Shown one piece after another: positions 10,837 to 19,895 of a stretch of 64,000 nucleotides of DNA. The first letter of the stretch is position 1, and each line of letters starts with the position of its first letter. Source of the stretch: Roseburia sp. 831b. Its GTDB lineage: Bacteria > Bacillota > Clostridia > Lachnospirales > Lachnospiraceae. The stretch covers positions 2,741,001 to 2,805,000 of the forward strand of contig NZ_CP135162.1 of NCBI RefSeq assembly GCF_001940165.2, given 5' to 3'. The notes under the pieces are model-generated. The model did no database searches, was not told where the DNA came from, and saw only the letters and a list, made by a program, of their open reading frames with translations. Position numbers and translations under genes: made by a program.

Positions 10837-11697
10837 CTATTTCTCACTCTCTAACAGTGCCTGATAAATATCGCGCTTGCTGACACCTCTGTCTTTTGCG
10901 ACAAGTTTCATGGCCTCTTTGTGGTTGACACCTTGATTTTCATAAATTGCCATGTGCTCCTCAATCGTCATGCTCTCCCAGGATTTCTTCTGTTCCTCTT
11001 CGATTTCCTGCATGCTTTTGCCTTCGATGACAAGGACATATTCTCCACGCGGCTCGTTCTCCTGATAGAAACGTAATGCATCGTCAATTGTTGTCAGTTT
11101 CTTTTCCTCGTAGCGTTTGGTAAGCTCCCGGCAGATGGTGATGCGACGATTGCCGAGCGCCTGCTGCAGTTCTTTTAAAGTTGCAGCCAGATGATGTGGT
11201 GCCTCATAAATGATGATGGTTCTCGTCTCATCTTTTAGGCGTTCTAAGATAAAGGCACGCCCTTTTTTCTCTTTTGGAAGGAATGCTTCAAAGGAAAACC
11301 GTCTTGTCTTCTGACCGGACATGGTAAGTGCCGTAATGCAGGCACACGCGCCGGGCAGGGATGTCACTTCGATTCCTTCCTCGTAGCAGATTCGCACCAA
11401 ATCCTCTCCGGGGTCTGAGATTCCAGGGGTTCCTGCATCCGTAATGAGCGCAATATCTTTTCCTTCACGAAGCTTATCCACAAGCTGGTAAGCCTTTTCA
11501 ATCTTGTTGTATTCATGATAACTGGTCATCGGGGTCTTGATTTCAAAATGATTGAGCAGCTTAATTGAGTTTCTGGTATCCTCTGCTGCAATCAAATCCA
11601 CCTCTTGCAGAGTCCGGACCACACGATAGGTAATATCCTCTAAATTTCCAATTGGAGTGGCACACAAATATAATTTGCCTTGTTTCTTATTTTCCAT
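10837..11697 (-). CDS. rsmI: 16S rRNA (cytidine1402-2'-O)-methyltransferase
   Basis: 286 residues. Tetrapyrrole-methylase fold with the family N-terminus GKLYLCATPIGNLEDIT, then DLIAAEDTRNS, the SAM-binding LITDAGTPGISDPGEDLV, and GACACITAL. RsmI methylates the ribose of C1402 in 16S rRNA, tuning the decoding centre. It follows trmN6 by six bases in the same order as in Bacillus (yabB, rsmI) and ends at a strong terminator. Confidence 0.95.
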   Translation of the reverse strand: MENKKQGKLYLCATPIGNLEDITYRVVRTLQEVDLIAAEDTRNSIKLLNHFEIKTPMTSYHEYNKIEKAYQLVDKLREGKDIALITDAGTPGISDPGEDLVRICYEEGIEVTSLPGACACITALTMSGQKTRRFSFEAFLPKEKKGRAFILERLKDETRTIIIYEAPHHLAATLKELQQALGNRRITICRELTKRYEEKKLTTIDDALRFYQENEPRGEYVLVIEGKSMQEIEEEQKKSWESMTIEEHMAIYENQGVNHKEAMKLVAKDRGVSKRDIYQALLESEK

Positions 11698-11703
11698 TCA
11701 CTT

Positions 11704-12465
11704 CTACCTCTCGCTTTCTTCTTCGTATCCGTAAATCTCATAGACCTCTTTTGTATACACACCGGGTTTCTCATAGACAATCAGCGGTTTTTCCACCGTA
11801 ATTCTGGATTTTGCTCCTTTTATCCCCTCTAATAGCACCATGTTTGGCTCTTTATCCACAAAAGGATGTACCAGACGCATTCGTTTTGGTTCTATCTGGT
11901 ATTCCACCATCTTGCTGATAATCTCGGCAAGGCGGAAGGGACGATGCACCATGAAAAAATGACCGCCCTGTTTTAACAGTTTTGCGCTTTCTCTTAAAAT
12001 ATCATCCAGGTCGCACAATACTTCATGGCGGGCAATCGCTTTTGCAAGATTGTCTGCCTGTTTTCCATGGTCTCCAATCATATAGGGCGGATTGGTTGTG
12101 ATAACATCAAAAGAAGATGCTCCAAAACGATTGGACGCATCTTTGATATCACCAAGTACAATCTCAATTTTTTCTTCTAATTGGTTCATTCTCACGCTGC
12201 GCGCTGCCATATCTGCACTTTCTTTTTGAATCTCAAGTGCTGTAAAATGCGCTGCATCAGTCTTTGCCTCCATGAGAATCGGAATCACGCCGGTTCCGGT
12301 GCCAATATCAAGAACGCGGTCCCCCCTTTTCGCTTTTGCAAAGGAAGAAAGAAGAACCGCGTCAATTCCAAAACAGAACCGGGATGGGTCCTGTATGATG
12401 TGGTACCCATTCCGGTAAAGATCATCAACTCTCTCTTGTTCTTGAACGAGATTATTTGGTATCAT
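11704..12465 (-). CDS. trmN6: tRNA1(Val) (adenine37-N6)-methyltransferase family protein
   Basis: 253 residues. Class I SAM methyltransferase: VLDIGTGTGVIPILMEAK is motif I and TTNPPYM is the NPPY motif of N6-adenine methylases. Best match is the YabB/TrmN6 group that modifies A37 of tRNA1(Val) in enterobacteria; the tRNA target in Firmicutes is inferred. The 5' end overlaps the end of ricT by 14 bases and rsmI follows, as in the yaa/yab cluster. Confidence 0.88.
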   Translation of the reverse strand: MIPNNLVQEQERVDDLYRNGYHIIQDPSRFCFGIDAVLLSSFAKAKRGDRVLDIGTGTGVIPILMEAKTDAAHFTALEIQKESADMAARSVRMNQLEEKIEIVLGDIKDASNRFGASSFDVITTNPPYMIGDHGKQADNLAKAIARHEVLCDLDDILRESAKLLKQGGHFFMVHRPFRLAEIISKMVEYQIEPKRMRLVHPFVDKEPNMVLLEGIKGAKSRITVEKPLIVYEKPGVYTKEVYEIYGYEEESER

Positions 12466-13360
12466 CGATTTTGGATTTTCCTCCTCTATCCTCTAACGCT
12501 TCTAATTCTTTTAATTCCTTTGCGCTGAGTTTCACGTTGTCTTTGCGTCTCTTTGGTTTGAAACGTAACTGTTCTACGTGATAATCGCGGATTTCTTTTT
12601 CATCATCAACGGTAACGATTACTTTCACCATCTGGCGGAGCACACTGACAGAAGATACTTCACCTTTTAATCCATCATCCGTTGTAACATAATCGCCAAC
12701 ATTTGGAAGGCGGCTGTTTAAGTATTCGTAAGTCTCTTCCTCATTTTTCAGACAACACATCAGACGTCCACAAACACCGGAAATCTTGGTTGGGTTTAAA
12801 GAAAGATTCTGTTCTTTTGCCATCTTAATGGAAACCGGAACGAACTCGGATAAATATGTGTGACAGCACAATGCACGTCCACAGATTCCGATTCCACCCA
12901 TAATCTTCGTCTCATCTCTGACACCAATCTGGCGAAGCTCAATTCTGGTACGGAATACTGCTGCAAGGTCTTTTACCAGCTCACGGAAATCGATTCGTCC
13001 GTCTGCGGTAAAATAGAACAACAGTTTGTTGTTGTCAAAGGTATATTCTGCCTCGACAAGCTTCATCTCTAATTTATGTTTTGCAATCTTTTCCAGACAA
13101 ATTTTAAAGGCTTCCTTCTCTTTTTCATGATTCTTCTCTTCCACCTTTAAATCGTCTGCGGTTGCAATACGGATAACCGGTTTCAATGGCTGTACGACTG
13201 TCTCATCCGGTACATCCTTCGGTGCAATCATAACGGTTCCAAGTTCCACGCCTCTCGCCGTCTCTACAATGACTTTTGTCGTTACTTTTAAATCTAATTT
13301 TGCTGGATCAAAATAATAAATCTTGCCTGCGGTTCGAAAACGAACTCCTACTACCTTCAT
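12452..13360 (-). CDS. ricT: PSP1-domain protein RicT/YaaT (stage 0 sporulation protein)
   Basis: 302 residues. The PSP1 C-terminal domain (about 60-145) and a Cys cluster (GGIGICGRALCCHTYL ... SGVCGRLMCCLKNEEE, about 150-210) are the signature of YaaT. In Bacillus RicT works with RicA and RicF in an Fe-S complex that directs RNase Y and affects sporulation and competence. All the clustered cysteines expected for metal binding are present. It follows holB by one base, as in Bacillus. Confidence 0.92.
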   Translation of the reverse strand: MKVVGVRFRTAGKIYYFDPAKLDLKVTTKVIVETARGVELGTVMIAPKDVPDETVVQPLKPVIRIATADDLKVEEKNHEKEKEAFKICLEKIAKHKLEMKLVEAEYTFDNNKLLFYFTADGRIDFRELVKDLAAVFRTRIELRQIGVRDETKIMGGIGICGRALCCHTYLSEFVPVSIKMAKEQNLSLNPTKISGVCGRLMCCLKNEEETYEYLNSRLPNVGDYVTTDDGLKGEVSSVSVLRQMVKVIVTVDDEKEIRDYHVEQLRFKPKRRKDNVKLSAKELKELEALEDRGGKSKIDDTK

Positions 13361-13361
13361 T

Positions 13362-14351
13362 CTAATTCTCCTTTATCGTCAGGAGCAGTAACTCAATAAC
13401 CAAATCGAAATTTACATTTGCATTCAAACGAACCTGTGCTTTCTGCAAGGCCTCTATGATGGTCTCAATTCCATTGTACGAGCTCTTCGCTGCCTGTTTT
13501 TTTATGTCATAAACTTCATCTTTGAATATAAGCTTATTTACATCATTTGTGGCTTTGTAATACAAGATGTCGCGGTACCATACCATCATCAGGTCAAAGT
13601 AATCCTTGACCTGGAGTTTGTATTCACTAATCTGTTTGACCGCCTCAGTCATCTCATATAAATCAATATCATCTAGCCGCTTCAACAACTGCAAAGCGGA
13701 ATTTTTTAACTCATTAAAGCTGTCAGAAGATGCAAGCTGGATTGCTTTCCCAACATTTCCCTGCGCAAACGCTACACACACATCTGCCTGATAATCCGGA
13801 ACCTGATACTCTTTCATCAGAAAAGCTCTGATTTCCTCATCCGGAACCGCTTTTAAATTCAGACGGACACAGCGGGATAAGATGGTTGGCAGAAACATAT
13901 CTGCATTGGTCGTCAGAAGTAAAATTACCGCATAGGAAGCCGGCTCCTCAATCGTTTTCAGCAGCGCATTCTGCGCCTGAACGTTCATTTTCTCTGCCTC
14001 ATCGACAATGTATATCTTACGTTTGCTGCTGTATGGCTTCACCACAATATCGTTGTTAATCTGTGTACGAACATCATCCACGGAAATCGTATTTGGCTTC
14101 TCGTGCGTCACATAAATGATATCCGGCTGATTTTTGCGCATTGCCTGCTTGCAGGAATGACACTCCATACAAGGCTCTGTTCCACCCTTTTCACACTGCA
14201 AGGTCTGCGCAAACGCTTCCGCAATCATCATTTTACCAGACTTTTCCGGTCCGTTCAAAATATATGCGTGCGATACCTTATCCATGGAAATGGCATTCTG
14301 TAAATGTGAAATAATCTGTTCATGTCCAATTATCTTTGAAAATTCTGCCAT
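13362..14351 (-). CDS. holB: DNA polymerase III delta' subunit
   Basis: About 329 residues. Clamp-loader AAA+ fold: ISHAYILNGPEKSGKMMIAEAFA has a P-loop-like turn (GPEKSGKM), then a four-cysteine zinc module CMECHSCKQ with an upstream Cys, VDEAEKMN, NALLKTIEEP and the SRC motif (ILSRCVRL). Delta' helps open the beta sliding clamp. I chose the ATG at 14351 (MAEFSKIIGHEQ) with GGTGA five bases upstream; the frame extends to 14390 through a TTG without convincing signals. It sits between yaaR and ricT. Confidence 0.9.
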   Translation of the reverse strand: MAEFSKIIGHEQIISHLQNAISMDKVSHAYILNGPEKSGKMMIAEAFAQTLQCEKGGTEPCMECHSCKQAMRKNQPDIIYVTHEKPNTISVDDVRTQINNDIVVKPYSSKRKIYIVDEAEKMNVQAQNALLKTIEEPASYAVILLLTTNADMFLPTILSRCVRLNLKAVPDEEIRAFLMKEYQVPDYQADVCVAFAQGNVGKAIQLASSDSFNELKNSALQLLKRLDDIDLYEMTEAVKQISEYKLQVKDYFDLMMVWYRDILYYKATNDVNKLIFKDEVYDIKKQAAKSSYNGIETIIEALQKAQVRLNANVNFDLVIELLLLTIKEN

Positions 14352-14396
14352 AGCTGTCACCATGCCTTTCCTGACCGTTTTTCGGTCCAAACTGCC

Positions 14397-14837
14397 TTAT
14401 GTCAAAATATCAAGCAACAATCCCCGTATCTCGCCAATCCGGTTTAAGATAGAGATATGGTCTTTCTCATCACTCATCAACTCTCTTGCAAGCTCATCGA
14501 GGTTCTCGTCTACCAGTTTTACCAGACCGTATACACGATGGCGTCCTTTCCGGTCGAGGAAATTCTCTCTGGAAAATTTATGGGAACGAAAGACAACCTC
14601 GTTCATAAATTCCCGGATTTTCTCACGATATTTTTTCATATCGCGGATATCCATGTGCTGTGCAATTGCATTCCCCTGTGCCGTAATGTCTTTTAAAAGG
14701 CCTTCTATCTGTGCCTGAAGGTCGGCATCATCGATTGCACTCGCCAATGTGTACTTGAAAGAGCCGTCTCCCAGTTCTGCTTTTACCGTATCCGGCACCT
14801 GCGTGATGGGTGTGGTCGAATTTACTTTGATATCCAA
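14397..14837 (-). CDS. yaaR: YaaR family protein (DUF327)
   Basis: 146 residues, soluble and helical with many charged residues (DIRDMKKYREKIREFMNEVV). Position between a guanylate-kinase-like gene and holB, plus the pattern KHKFSRENFLDRKGRHRVYGLVKLVDENLD (seen here from SHKFSREN onward), matches YaaR of Bacillus. Function is unknown. Its start overlaps the end of the upstream kinase gene by 16 bases. Confidence 0.85.
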   Translation of the reverse strand: MDIKVNSTTPITQVPDTVKAELGDGSFKYTLASAIDDADLQAQIEGLLKDITAQGNAIAQHMDIRDMKKYREKIREFMNEVVFRSHKFSRENFLDRKGRHRVYGLVKLVDENLDELARELMSDEKDHISILNRIGEIRGLLLDILT

Positions 14838-15427
14838 GGATTTCCTCCCTCCTGAATGAATCGCGCTATCGCTCTTTCTGTCTCTTCCAGATTGATGTTT
14901 GCAAACCGGGTCGTAATATTGGCCTCCCGTAATTTTTCTTCTGAAAAATCTGCATCATCCGCCAGAAATCTGCGGCATAACTCCGCGTATTTGGGTTCGG
15001 CCTGTTTCCGCTCCCGGTCTAGCGCACGCTGTAAGCGTAATCCATCCTCAACTTCTATATAGATTGGTATCACGGCTTCCTCACCGTAATATTCTCTGAT
15101 TTTCACAAAAGATTCCAGCGTTCCAATGACTAAATAATCCTGGTGGCTTAACTCCACCTGACCGTCATCTACCGTAAAATAATTCCAGATTCCCTGAACC
15201 GTGTGGTAAGAACGAAGTTCAATGACTTTTCCGGCATCTTCTAACGCTTTCATCTTCTTCTCATCACAGAAAAAGTATTCCACACCATCCTGCTCTCCAG
15301 AACGAATCGGTCTTGTTGTATATGAAACGATGGTTTTCAAAGAAAGAGCAGGCTCCTTTATCAGACTCTGATAAATTGTGTCCTTTCCGGTAGAACTCTT
15401 TCCCATTATGCAATATATTTTTCCCAT
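14822..15427 (-). CDS. Guanylate kinase-like protein
   Basis: 201 residues. P-loop GKSSTGKDT near the N-terminus, then IVSYTTRPIRSGEQDGVEYFF, the GMP-binding region of guanylate kinases. The lid region is less typical and the C-terminal half diverges, so this may be a paralogue rather than the essential Gmk. It begins the run leading to yaaR-holB-ricT, in the place where Bacillus carries tmk, so a nucleotide kinase role is plausible. Confidence 0.8.
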   Translation of the reverse strand: MGKIYCIMGKSSTGKDTIYQSLIKEPALSLKTIVSYTTRPIRSGEQDGVEYFFCDEKKMKALEDAGKVIELRSYHTVQGIWNYFTVDDGQVELSHQDYLVIGTLESFVKIREYYGEEAVIPIYIEVEDGLRLQRALDRERKQAEPKYAELCRRFLADDADFSEEKLREANITTRFANINLEETERAIARFIQEGGNPWISK

Positions 15428-15457
15428 ATCTTCTGCCTCTTAAGTATAATATAGTCT

Positions 15458-16909
15458 TTACAAATATACAATCTTAATCCTGTTTTGTTCGATATTCTTT
15501 GCGCCCTCAATCGCCAGATTCATCTGACTACATTTGTAAATCTGTTGTACAAATTCTTCGTCGATGATTTCACCCGGCACAATCATTGGAATTCCCGGCG
15601 GATATAAGTAGACGTATTCTGCGGACATCTCTCCAATTGCTTCCTCTAACGCAACCTCTCTTGTATAGAAAGTCTCCGCCTGATAAATCTGCATTTTCTT
15701 CTGCTTCGGGCGGTAACTCTTTGCCAGAAAGGAGCCACTGGATGATTCTCCACACAGTTTCGCATTTTCCGGTAAGTTATCCACACTGTCTAAGTGGTTA
15801 TCTAGTTCTTTTAGTGCATAAGCAAGGCGATCCATGCCTTCTTTTGTATCCAGGATGCTTGTCATTCCAAGCACATATTCTGCGGACACCATCTCCATCT
15901 GAAGGTGGTAATGATGTAACAGCTCCTCATGAAGCATTTTCCCGGTAAATCCTCTTTTTCTGGAAAAAATCACAAGCTTGGAATCGTCCCAGTCAAAAAT
16001 ATGCTCCTTTTGCAATTCCTCCCTTGTCATCACATGAAGATTGTGAAGTCCTCTCACTTCCTCATAAAACGAATTCAATAACACCTTATAATCCGAAAAC
16101 AGTGTCTCCTTTTCCTTGGAAAGCATGCGGATACAGCGATCCATTCCCGCCATGAAAAGGTAGGACGGCGAGCTTGTCTCATAGATTCCAAGATATTTTT
16201 CCACTTTTTCTGCATCAATCCGGTCTGAAAAAAGATGCAACAGCGCCGTCTGGGTAAAAGATGGCAGCGTCTTATGCAGACTCATAATCACAGCATCTGC
16301 ACCTTCTTTTCCGGCTTCCTTTGGTACGCCAGCCGACAATCCAAAATGCGCTCCGTGTGCCTCATCCACAATCAGTGGTACTCCGTGTGCATGCGCCACT
16401 TTTGCAATGCCCGCAACATCCGATACGATTCCCTCGTAGGTTGGCGATGTAATGACAACCGCCGAGATATCCGGGTGTTGTTCAAATGACTTCTCCACCT
16501 GCTCCGGTGTAATCTGCCCCTGAATCCCATTTTCTAGAATATCCGGGTACACATATTCCACCCAAAGCTCATTCAAAAAGGTTGCATGGTAAACTGCCTT
16601 ATGACAATTTCTTGCCATTAAAACCTTATCTCTTTTTCTTGTTGCGGCACAGACTGCTGTTAAAATTCCACAGGTACTTCCGTTAATCAGGTAATAACTT
16701 CTCTTCGCACCGTAAAGCTCTCTTGCACGCTCCTGCGCCTCTTTTAAAATACCGGTCGCATGATGTAAATTATCAAAACCGTCAATTTCTGTTATATCAA
16801 TCCCGTAAGGGTTTTCGAACTCCAGTTCTCTTCTCTTATGACCTGGCATATGAAAAGGATACACATCTGTGTTGTGATATTCCTTTAACTTCTGATCTAA
16901 ATACTGCAT
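15458..16909 (-). CDS. Orn/Lys/Arg decarboxylase family PLP enzyme
   Basis: 483 residues. Fold type I PLP enzyme: VDEAHGAHFG supplies the aspartate and histidine near the cofactor and SLHKTLPSFTQ holds the Schiff-base lysine. The N-terminus HNTDVYPFHMPGHKRR is typical of the short (about 480 residue) Firmicutes decarboxylases that lack the N-terminal wing domain. Substrate (arginine, lysine or ornithine) cannot be decided; arginine decarboxylation feeding polyamine synthesis is common for this group. It is divergent from the mobA-like gene with overlapping promoters. Confidence 0.88.
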   Translation of the reverse strand: MQYLDQKLKEYHNTDVYPFHMPGHKRRELEFENPYGIDITEIDGFDNLHHATGILKEAQERARELYGAKRSYYLINGSTCGILTAVCAATRKRDKVLMARNCHKAVYHATFLNELWVEYVYPDILENGIQGQITPEQVEKSFEQHPDISAVVITSPTYEGIVSDVAGIAKVAHAHGVPLIVDEAHGAHFGLSAGVPKEAGKEGADAVIMSLHKTLPSFTQTALLHLFSDRIDAEKVEKYLGIYETSSPSYLFMAGMDRCIRMLSKEKETLFSDYKVLLNSFYEEVRGLHNLHVMTREELQKEHIFDWDDSKLVIFSRKRGFTGKMLHEELLHHYHLQMEMVSAEYVLGMTSILDTKEGMDRLAYALKELDNHLDSVDNLPENAKLCGESSSGSFLAKSYRPKQKKMQIYQAETFYTREVALEEAIGEMSAEYVYLYPPGIPMIVPGEIIDEEFVQQIYKCSQMNLAIEGAKNIEQNRIKIVYL

Positions 16910-16939
16910 GATCTATCCTTTCTTTCGCCGACTATTTTC

Positions 16940-16968
16940 ATTATAATATGAAAAGAATTGCAAAACAA
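16940..16968 (-). promoter_or_regulatory. Promoter of the PLP decarboxylase gene
   Basis: Minus strand TTGTTT (16963-16968), 17-base spacer, TATAAT (16940-16945). It overlaps the opposing promoter at 16958-16987. Confidence 0.6.
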
Positions 16969-16987
16969 GAAAAGAATATGATATAGT
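16958..16987 (+). promoter_or_regulatory. Promoter of the mobA-like gene
   Basis: Plus strand TTGCAA (16958-16963), 18-base spacer, TATAGT (16982-16987), 36 bases before the chosen ATG. Confidence 0.5.
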
Positions 16988-17023
16988 AGTGTTTACGATT
17001 TTGGAAAAAGAATGGAGACTATC

Positions 17024-18103
17024 ATGGAACGTGCACTTGTAATCCTATGCGGCGGAAAAAGTACGCGCATGGGAACCGACAAAGCTCTTCTCCCGTTTGG
17101 AGACTCTTGCTTAATTGAATATCTTGTTTCAGAATTCTCCCCTTATTTTTCAAAGATTTATCTTTCGGTAAAAATTAAGGGTGATTATGCACATCTGAAC
17201 TTAGACGTCACGGAAATTCCAGACCTTTACGCAAATGCCGGTCCACTGTCCGGTGTTTTCAGTGCTCTGTCTATGATTGACGAGGATAAAGCCTTTTTCA
17301 TGTCTGTGGACACGCCGTTTTTAGAACCTGCCACAGGAATCCACCTTTTAGAGGAACTGGAAGATGCTGACATCTGCACCATCGCAGGCTCCATTTCACA
17401 ATATGAAACACCGACCGGCGTCTTTTCCAAAAACTGTATTACGACGATTGGAAAATGTCTCCTGCTTCATCAGCTTACATTTAAGAACCTGCATGAAAAA
17501 TGCAGGACAAAGTTCTTGCCGGGAAGTGATTTTGATGAAATTATCTCCATGCCACTTGCACTCCAGTATTTTAGCATGGATACCCGCGCTGAATATTATC
17601 ATGCACTTCGCATTTTAAGTGGACTGGAAACCGCAAAGGAATCGGATTCCCTGATTGAATATTTTCATGACAAGCACGATTTGTTTGAGCACAGCGCACC
17701 GGTCATCTCGGTCTGTTCAAAACCGGGAAGCCTCGTTCTACCGTTCTTAAAACAGCTTGCAGACCTTTTAGAAAAAAATGGCTACCATGTCTGTGTGATT
17801 AGCCGGGAACAACCGGATTTCATCCTTCACAACATGACAGATTCCTGTTCCGTTGAGCAGATTGCTGCGTCCTTAACATCCTGCGACCTTATCTTGCTCG
17901 ATGAACCCGAAAGCAGCTCGAAATATACTATGGAAGTCTTACGCAAAGGCTGGAATGAGGAACTTCTTCTTCCAGAAGACAAACTCCTTGCCATTGTCAC
18001 TGACTTCTCTTACAAAAAAGAAACAGCGGTCCCTGTCTTTGACAGCAACCGCCCGCGTAACCTGATTCAGTTTCTTCGTGATTTTATGGAACAACATCGT
18101 TAA
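17024..18103 (+). CDS. mobA: Molybdenum cofactor guanylyltransferase MobA fused to a MobB-like domain
   Basis: About 359 residues. Residues 1-190 are MobA-like: LCGGKSTRMGTDKALLPFG is the nucleotide-binding signature, and VDTPFLEP is the metal-site aspartate region. Residues 200-359 resemble MobB (VISVCSKPGSLVLPFLKQL, DLILLDEP, KLLAIVTDF, a PVFD motif near the end), but the usual GxxGxGKT P-loop is not recognisable, so the second domain may not bind GTP normally. The enzyme would attach GMP to molybdopterin. GGAG six bases before ATG 17024 decides the start over the ATG at 17012. No other molybdenum genes are nearby. Confidence 0.8.
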   Translation: MERALVILCGGKSTRMGTDKALLPFGDSCLIEYLVSEFSPYFSKIYLSVKIKGDYAHLNLDVTEIPDLYANAGPLSGVFSALSMIDEDKAFFMSVDTPFLEPATGIHLLEELEDADICTIAGSISQYETPTGVFSKNCITTIGKCLLLHQLTFKNLHEKCRTKFLPGSDFDEIISMPLALQYFSMDTRAEYYHALRILSGLETAKESDSLIEYFHDKHDLFEHSAPVISVCSKPGSLVLPFLKQLADLLEKNGYHVCVISREQPDFILHNMTDSCSVEQIAASLTSCDLILLDEPESSSKYTMEVLRKGWNEELLLPEDKLLAIVTDFSYKKETAVPVFDSNRPRNLIQFLRDFMEQHR

Positions 18104-18104
18104 T

Positions 18105-19016
18105 TTATCCCAGATAACGTCCCAGTTCCGGCATCCAGTCATCGAAAAAGATTTCATCACAGCACACCGCATGCCAAAGCGGTTTCATAAACGATTGAAA
18201 CTTTTTCATGACTTCCTGCCAGGAAATCTTTTCCTTCTTATGATGTCTTACATATTTCTCCCATCTTTTTCGCATATAAGAATAATCCGCATAAGATGCA
18301 ATTTCTTTCAGACGCTCTTCCTTTTTTACAACCGGCTTTACCTCGCATAATTTTGTTAAAATCTCAAGCACGTGACGACCGTTCATTGCCTGTTCGGAAA
18401 GGATACTGTAAATCGTATCAAATGTTTTCATGTCCGGTACAAGCTCCATTTTCTCCATCACTTCAAACAGATTTTCCGCCAAAACCGTCTCAAACGGGTA
18501 CTGATAATACGTAACCGTCTTTTTCTGATTTAACGTCATTTGTAGTTTCTTTTTTTCCGGAATCAGATTCTCATAAGCGACCGGTTCTATCTGTAAGTAG
18601 ACGGGAACTTCCATTTCCTCCAGGGCTGCATTCAGATACACCTCAACGCGGTTTCCTTTTTGAACGGCATTTCCCTTCCAGGATATCATAGAATTCTGGT
18701 CTGCCCCAAAGACGATTGCAATCAACGCAAGTCCCAGTAACCGCGACAATTTCTGTCCCGGCACCAGTTTATTGGGTTCTAGTTTTTTGGAACTCTCCCT
18801 ATATTTTAGTTTGAGAATCAAATCATTTTTCCTGCGATACTGCTCCAACCCAAGAATCTGGCTGTTCTCAATCCACAGATATTCTTTAAAACCTGACTCA
18901 AAGAGCAGACGGACAACCTCTTCTAACACATACCCTGCCAAAAGATTGGAAAACGGAATCTGCAGTTCCTCACTTTTTCTTTTTAAAAATGTACTATCGA
19001 TGACACTCTGTTTCAT
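18105..19016 (-). CDS. AbiEii-like nucleotidyltransferase (type IV toxin), degenerate motifs
   Basis: About 303 residues. I place it in the AbiEii/AbiGii nucleotidyltransferase group mainly because it directly follows an AbiEi-like gene and has a comparable helical layout (RKSEELQIPFSNLLAGYVLEE at the start). The canonical RxSxDxD catalytic strip is not intact: the best candidate is RRKNDLILKL, which keeps one Asp and loses the second. An inactive or much diverged toxin is possible. Start at ATG 19016, just after the upstream gene's TAA (TAAGATG), implies coupling; a TTG at 19034 is an alternative. Confidence 0.6.
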   Translation of the reverse strand: MKQSVIDSTFLKRKSEELQIPFSNLLAGYVLEEVVRLLFESGFKEYLWIENSQILGLEQYRRKNDLILKLKYRESSKKLEPNKLVPGQKLSRLLGLALIAIVFGADQNSMISWKGNAVQKGNRVEVYLNAALEEMEVPVYLQIEPVAYENLIPEKKKLQMTLNQKKTVTYYQYPFETVLAENLFEVMEKMELVPDMKTFDTIYSILSEQAMNGRHVLEILTKLCEVKPVVKKEERLKEIASYADYSYMRKRWEKYVRHHKKEKISWQEVMKKFQSFMKPLWHAVCCDEIFFDDWMPELGRYLG

Positions 19017-19017
19017 C

Positions 19018-19647
19018 TTATAGCCACACTCCAATCATTGTCTGTACCTTCTTTAACACTTTCCGCTCCCTTGCATAGCGCATCAGTTTTTCCACGTCCT
19101 TGTCCGTGTCCTGAATGTAGGAAAGAAGTCCTTCCTTCCAGATTTCCCGATCCATTTTGTCCTCATATTTTAAACAGTCACACACAAGTCTCTCACGCTC
19201 GTAGATTTTCATTTTCTTATCTCCGAGCTTAATGGTTGTGACGCCAAGTTGAAGCACCTCTGGCTCTGTGTAAAAAGGTGTCACCTGTGGGTAATCCAGC
19301 TTAAAACGGGATTTCGACGTGTTCTTATCTACCGCAATTTTCCATCCATACGGCTTTTTTGACGTATAGCCATAGAAAAACAGGGCGCTCTCCAGGCAAA
19401 GAACTCCATCCGGAAACAGCATGGCTATCAGCTCTTCCTCAGAAAAATCGTCGAACGTCACCGCATAATAACCGTTTTTTACACGAATCAATTCTCCCTT
19501 TTCTACATAGGAAAGTATTTTCCGATAATCGACACCAAGCTCTTTTATCTGTTCCTTTTTGATAATTCCGCCTTTTTGGCGTATAAACGTTTTGATTTTG
19601 TCCAGCGTTACATCTGGCTTCTCCATTTCTCCATTCGTAGTATTCAT
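19018..19647 (-). CDS. AbiEi-like antitoxin / transcriptional regulator
   Basis: About 209 residues. N-terminal winged helix (FIRQKGGIIKKEQIKELGVDYRKI ... GELIRVKNGYYAV, here given in parts) followed by the AbiEi core: CLESALFFYGYTSKKP, then YTEPEVLQLGVTTIKL and YERERLVCDCLKY. AbiEi proteins repress the abiE promoter and counter AbiEii toxicity. GGAGCGG six bases upstream favours the ATG at 19647 over 19662. The pair sits alone between the mobA-like gene and a hypothetical gene, typical of a mobile defence cassette. Confidence 0.8.
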   Translation of the reverse strand: MNTTNGEMEKPDVTLDKIKTFIRQKGGIIKKEQIKELGVDYRKILSYVEKGELIRVKNGYYAVTFDDFSEEELIAMLFPDGVLCLESALFFYGYTSKKPYGWKIAVDKNTSKSRFKLDYPQVTPFYTEPEVLQLGVTTIKLGDKKMKIYERERLVCDCLKYEDKMDREIWKEGLLSYIQDTDKDVEKLMRYARERKVLKKVQTMIGVWL

Positions 19648-19895
19648 TTTTTTCCGCTCCATACTATCATTTGTGGTATATTTTTACTATATCGTAATCA
19701 CAATTCGTTGTCAATTTCAGATTGAACTACTGAAAACTTTTTCATTCTCACTTCATATTCTTTCATTTTATCTATATTTTTCTATTATGTCAGATATTTT
19801 ACAAATTCCACTTGTGATGCTCCAAATTATGTCGTAAACTGAATTTAGACATTTTTTCTTGTCGTTTATGTCGCATCAAAGAAAGGACTTATACT

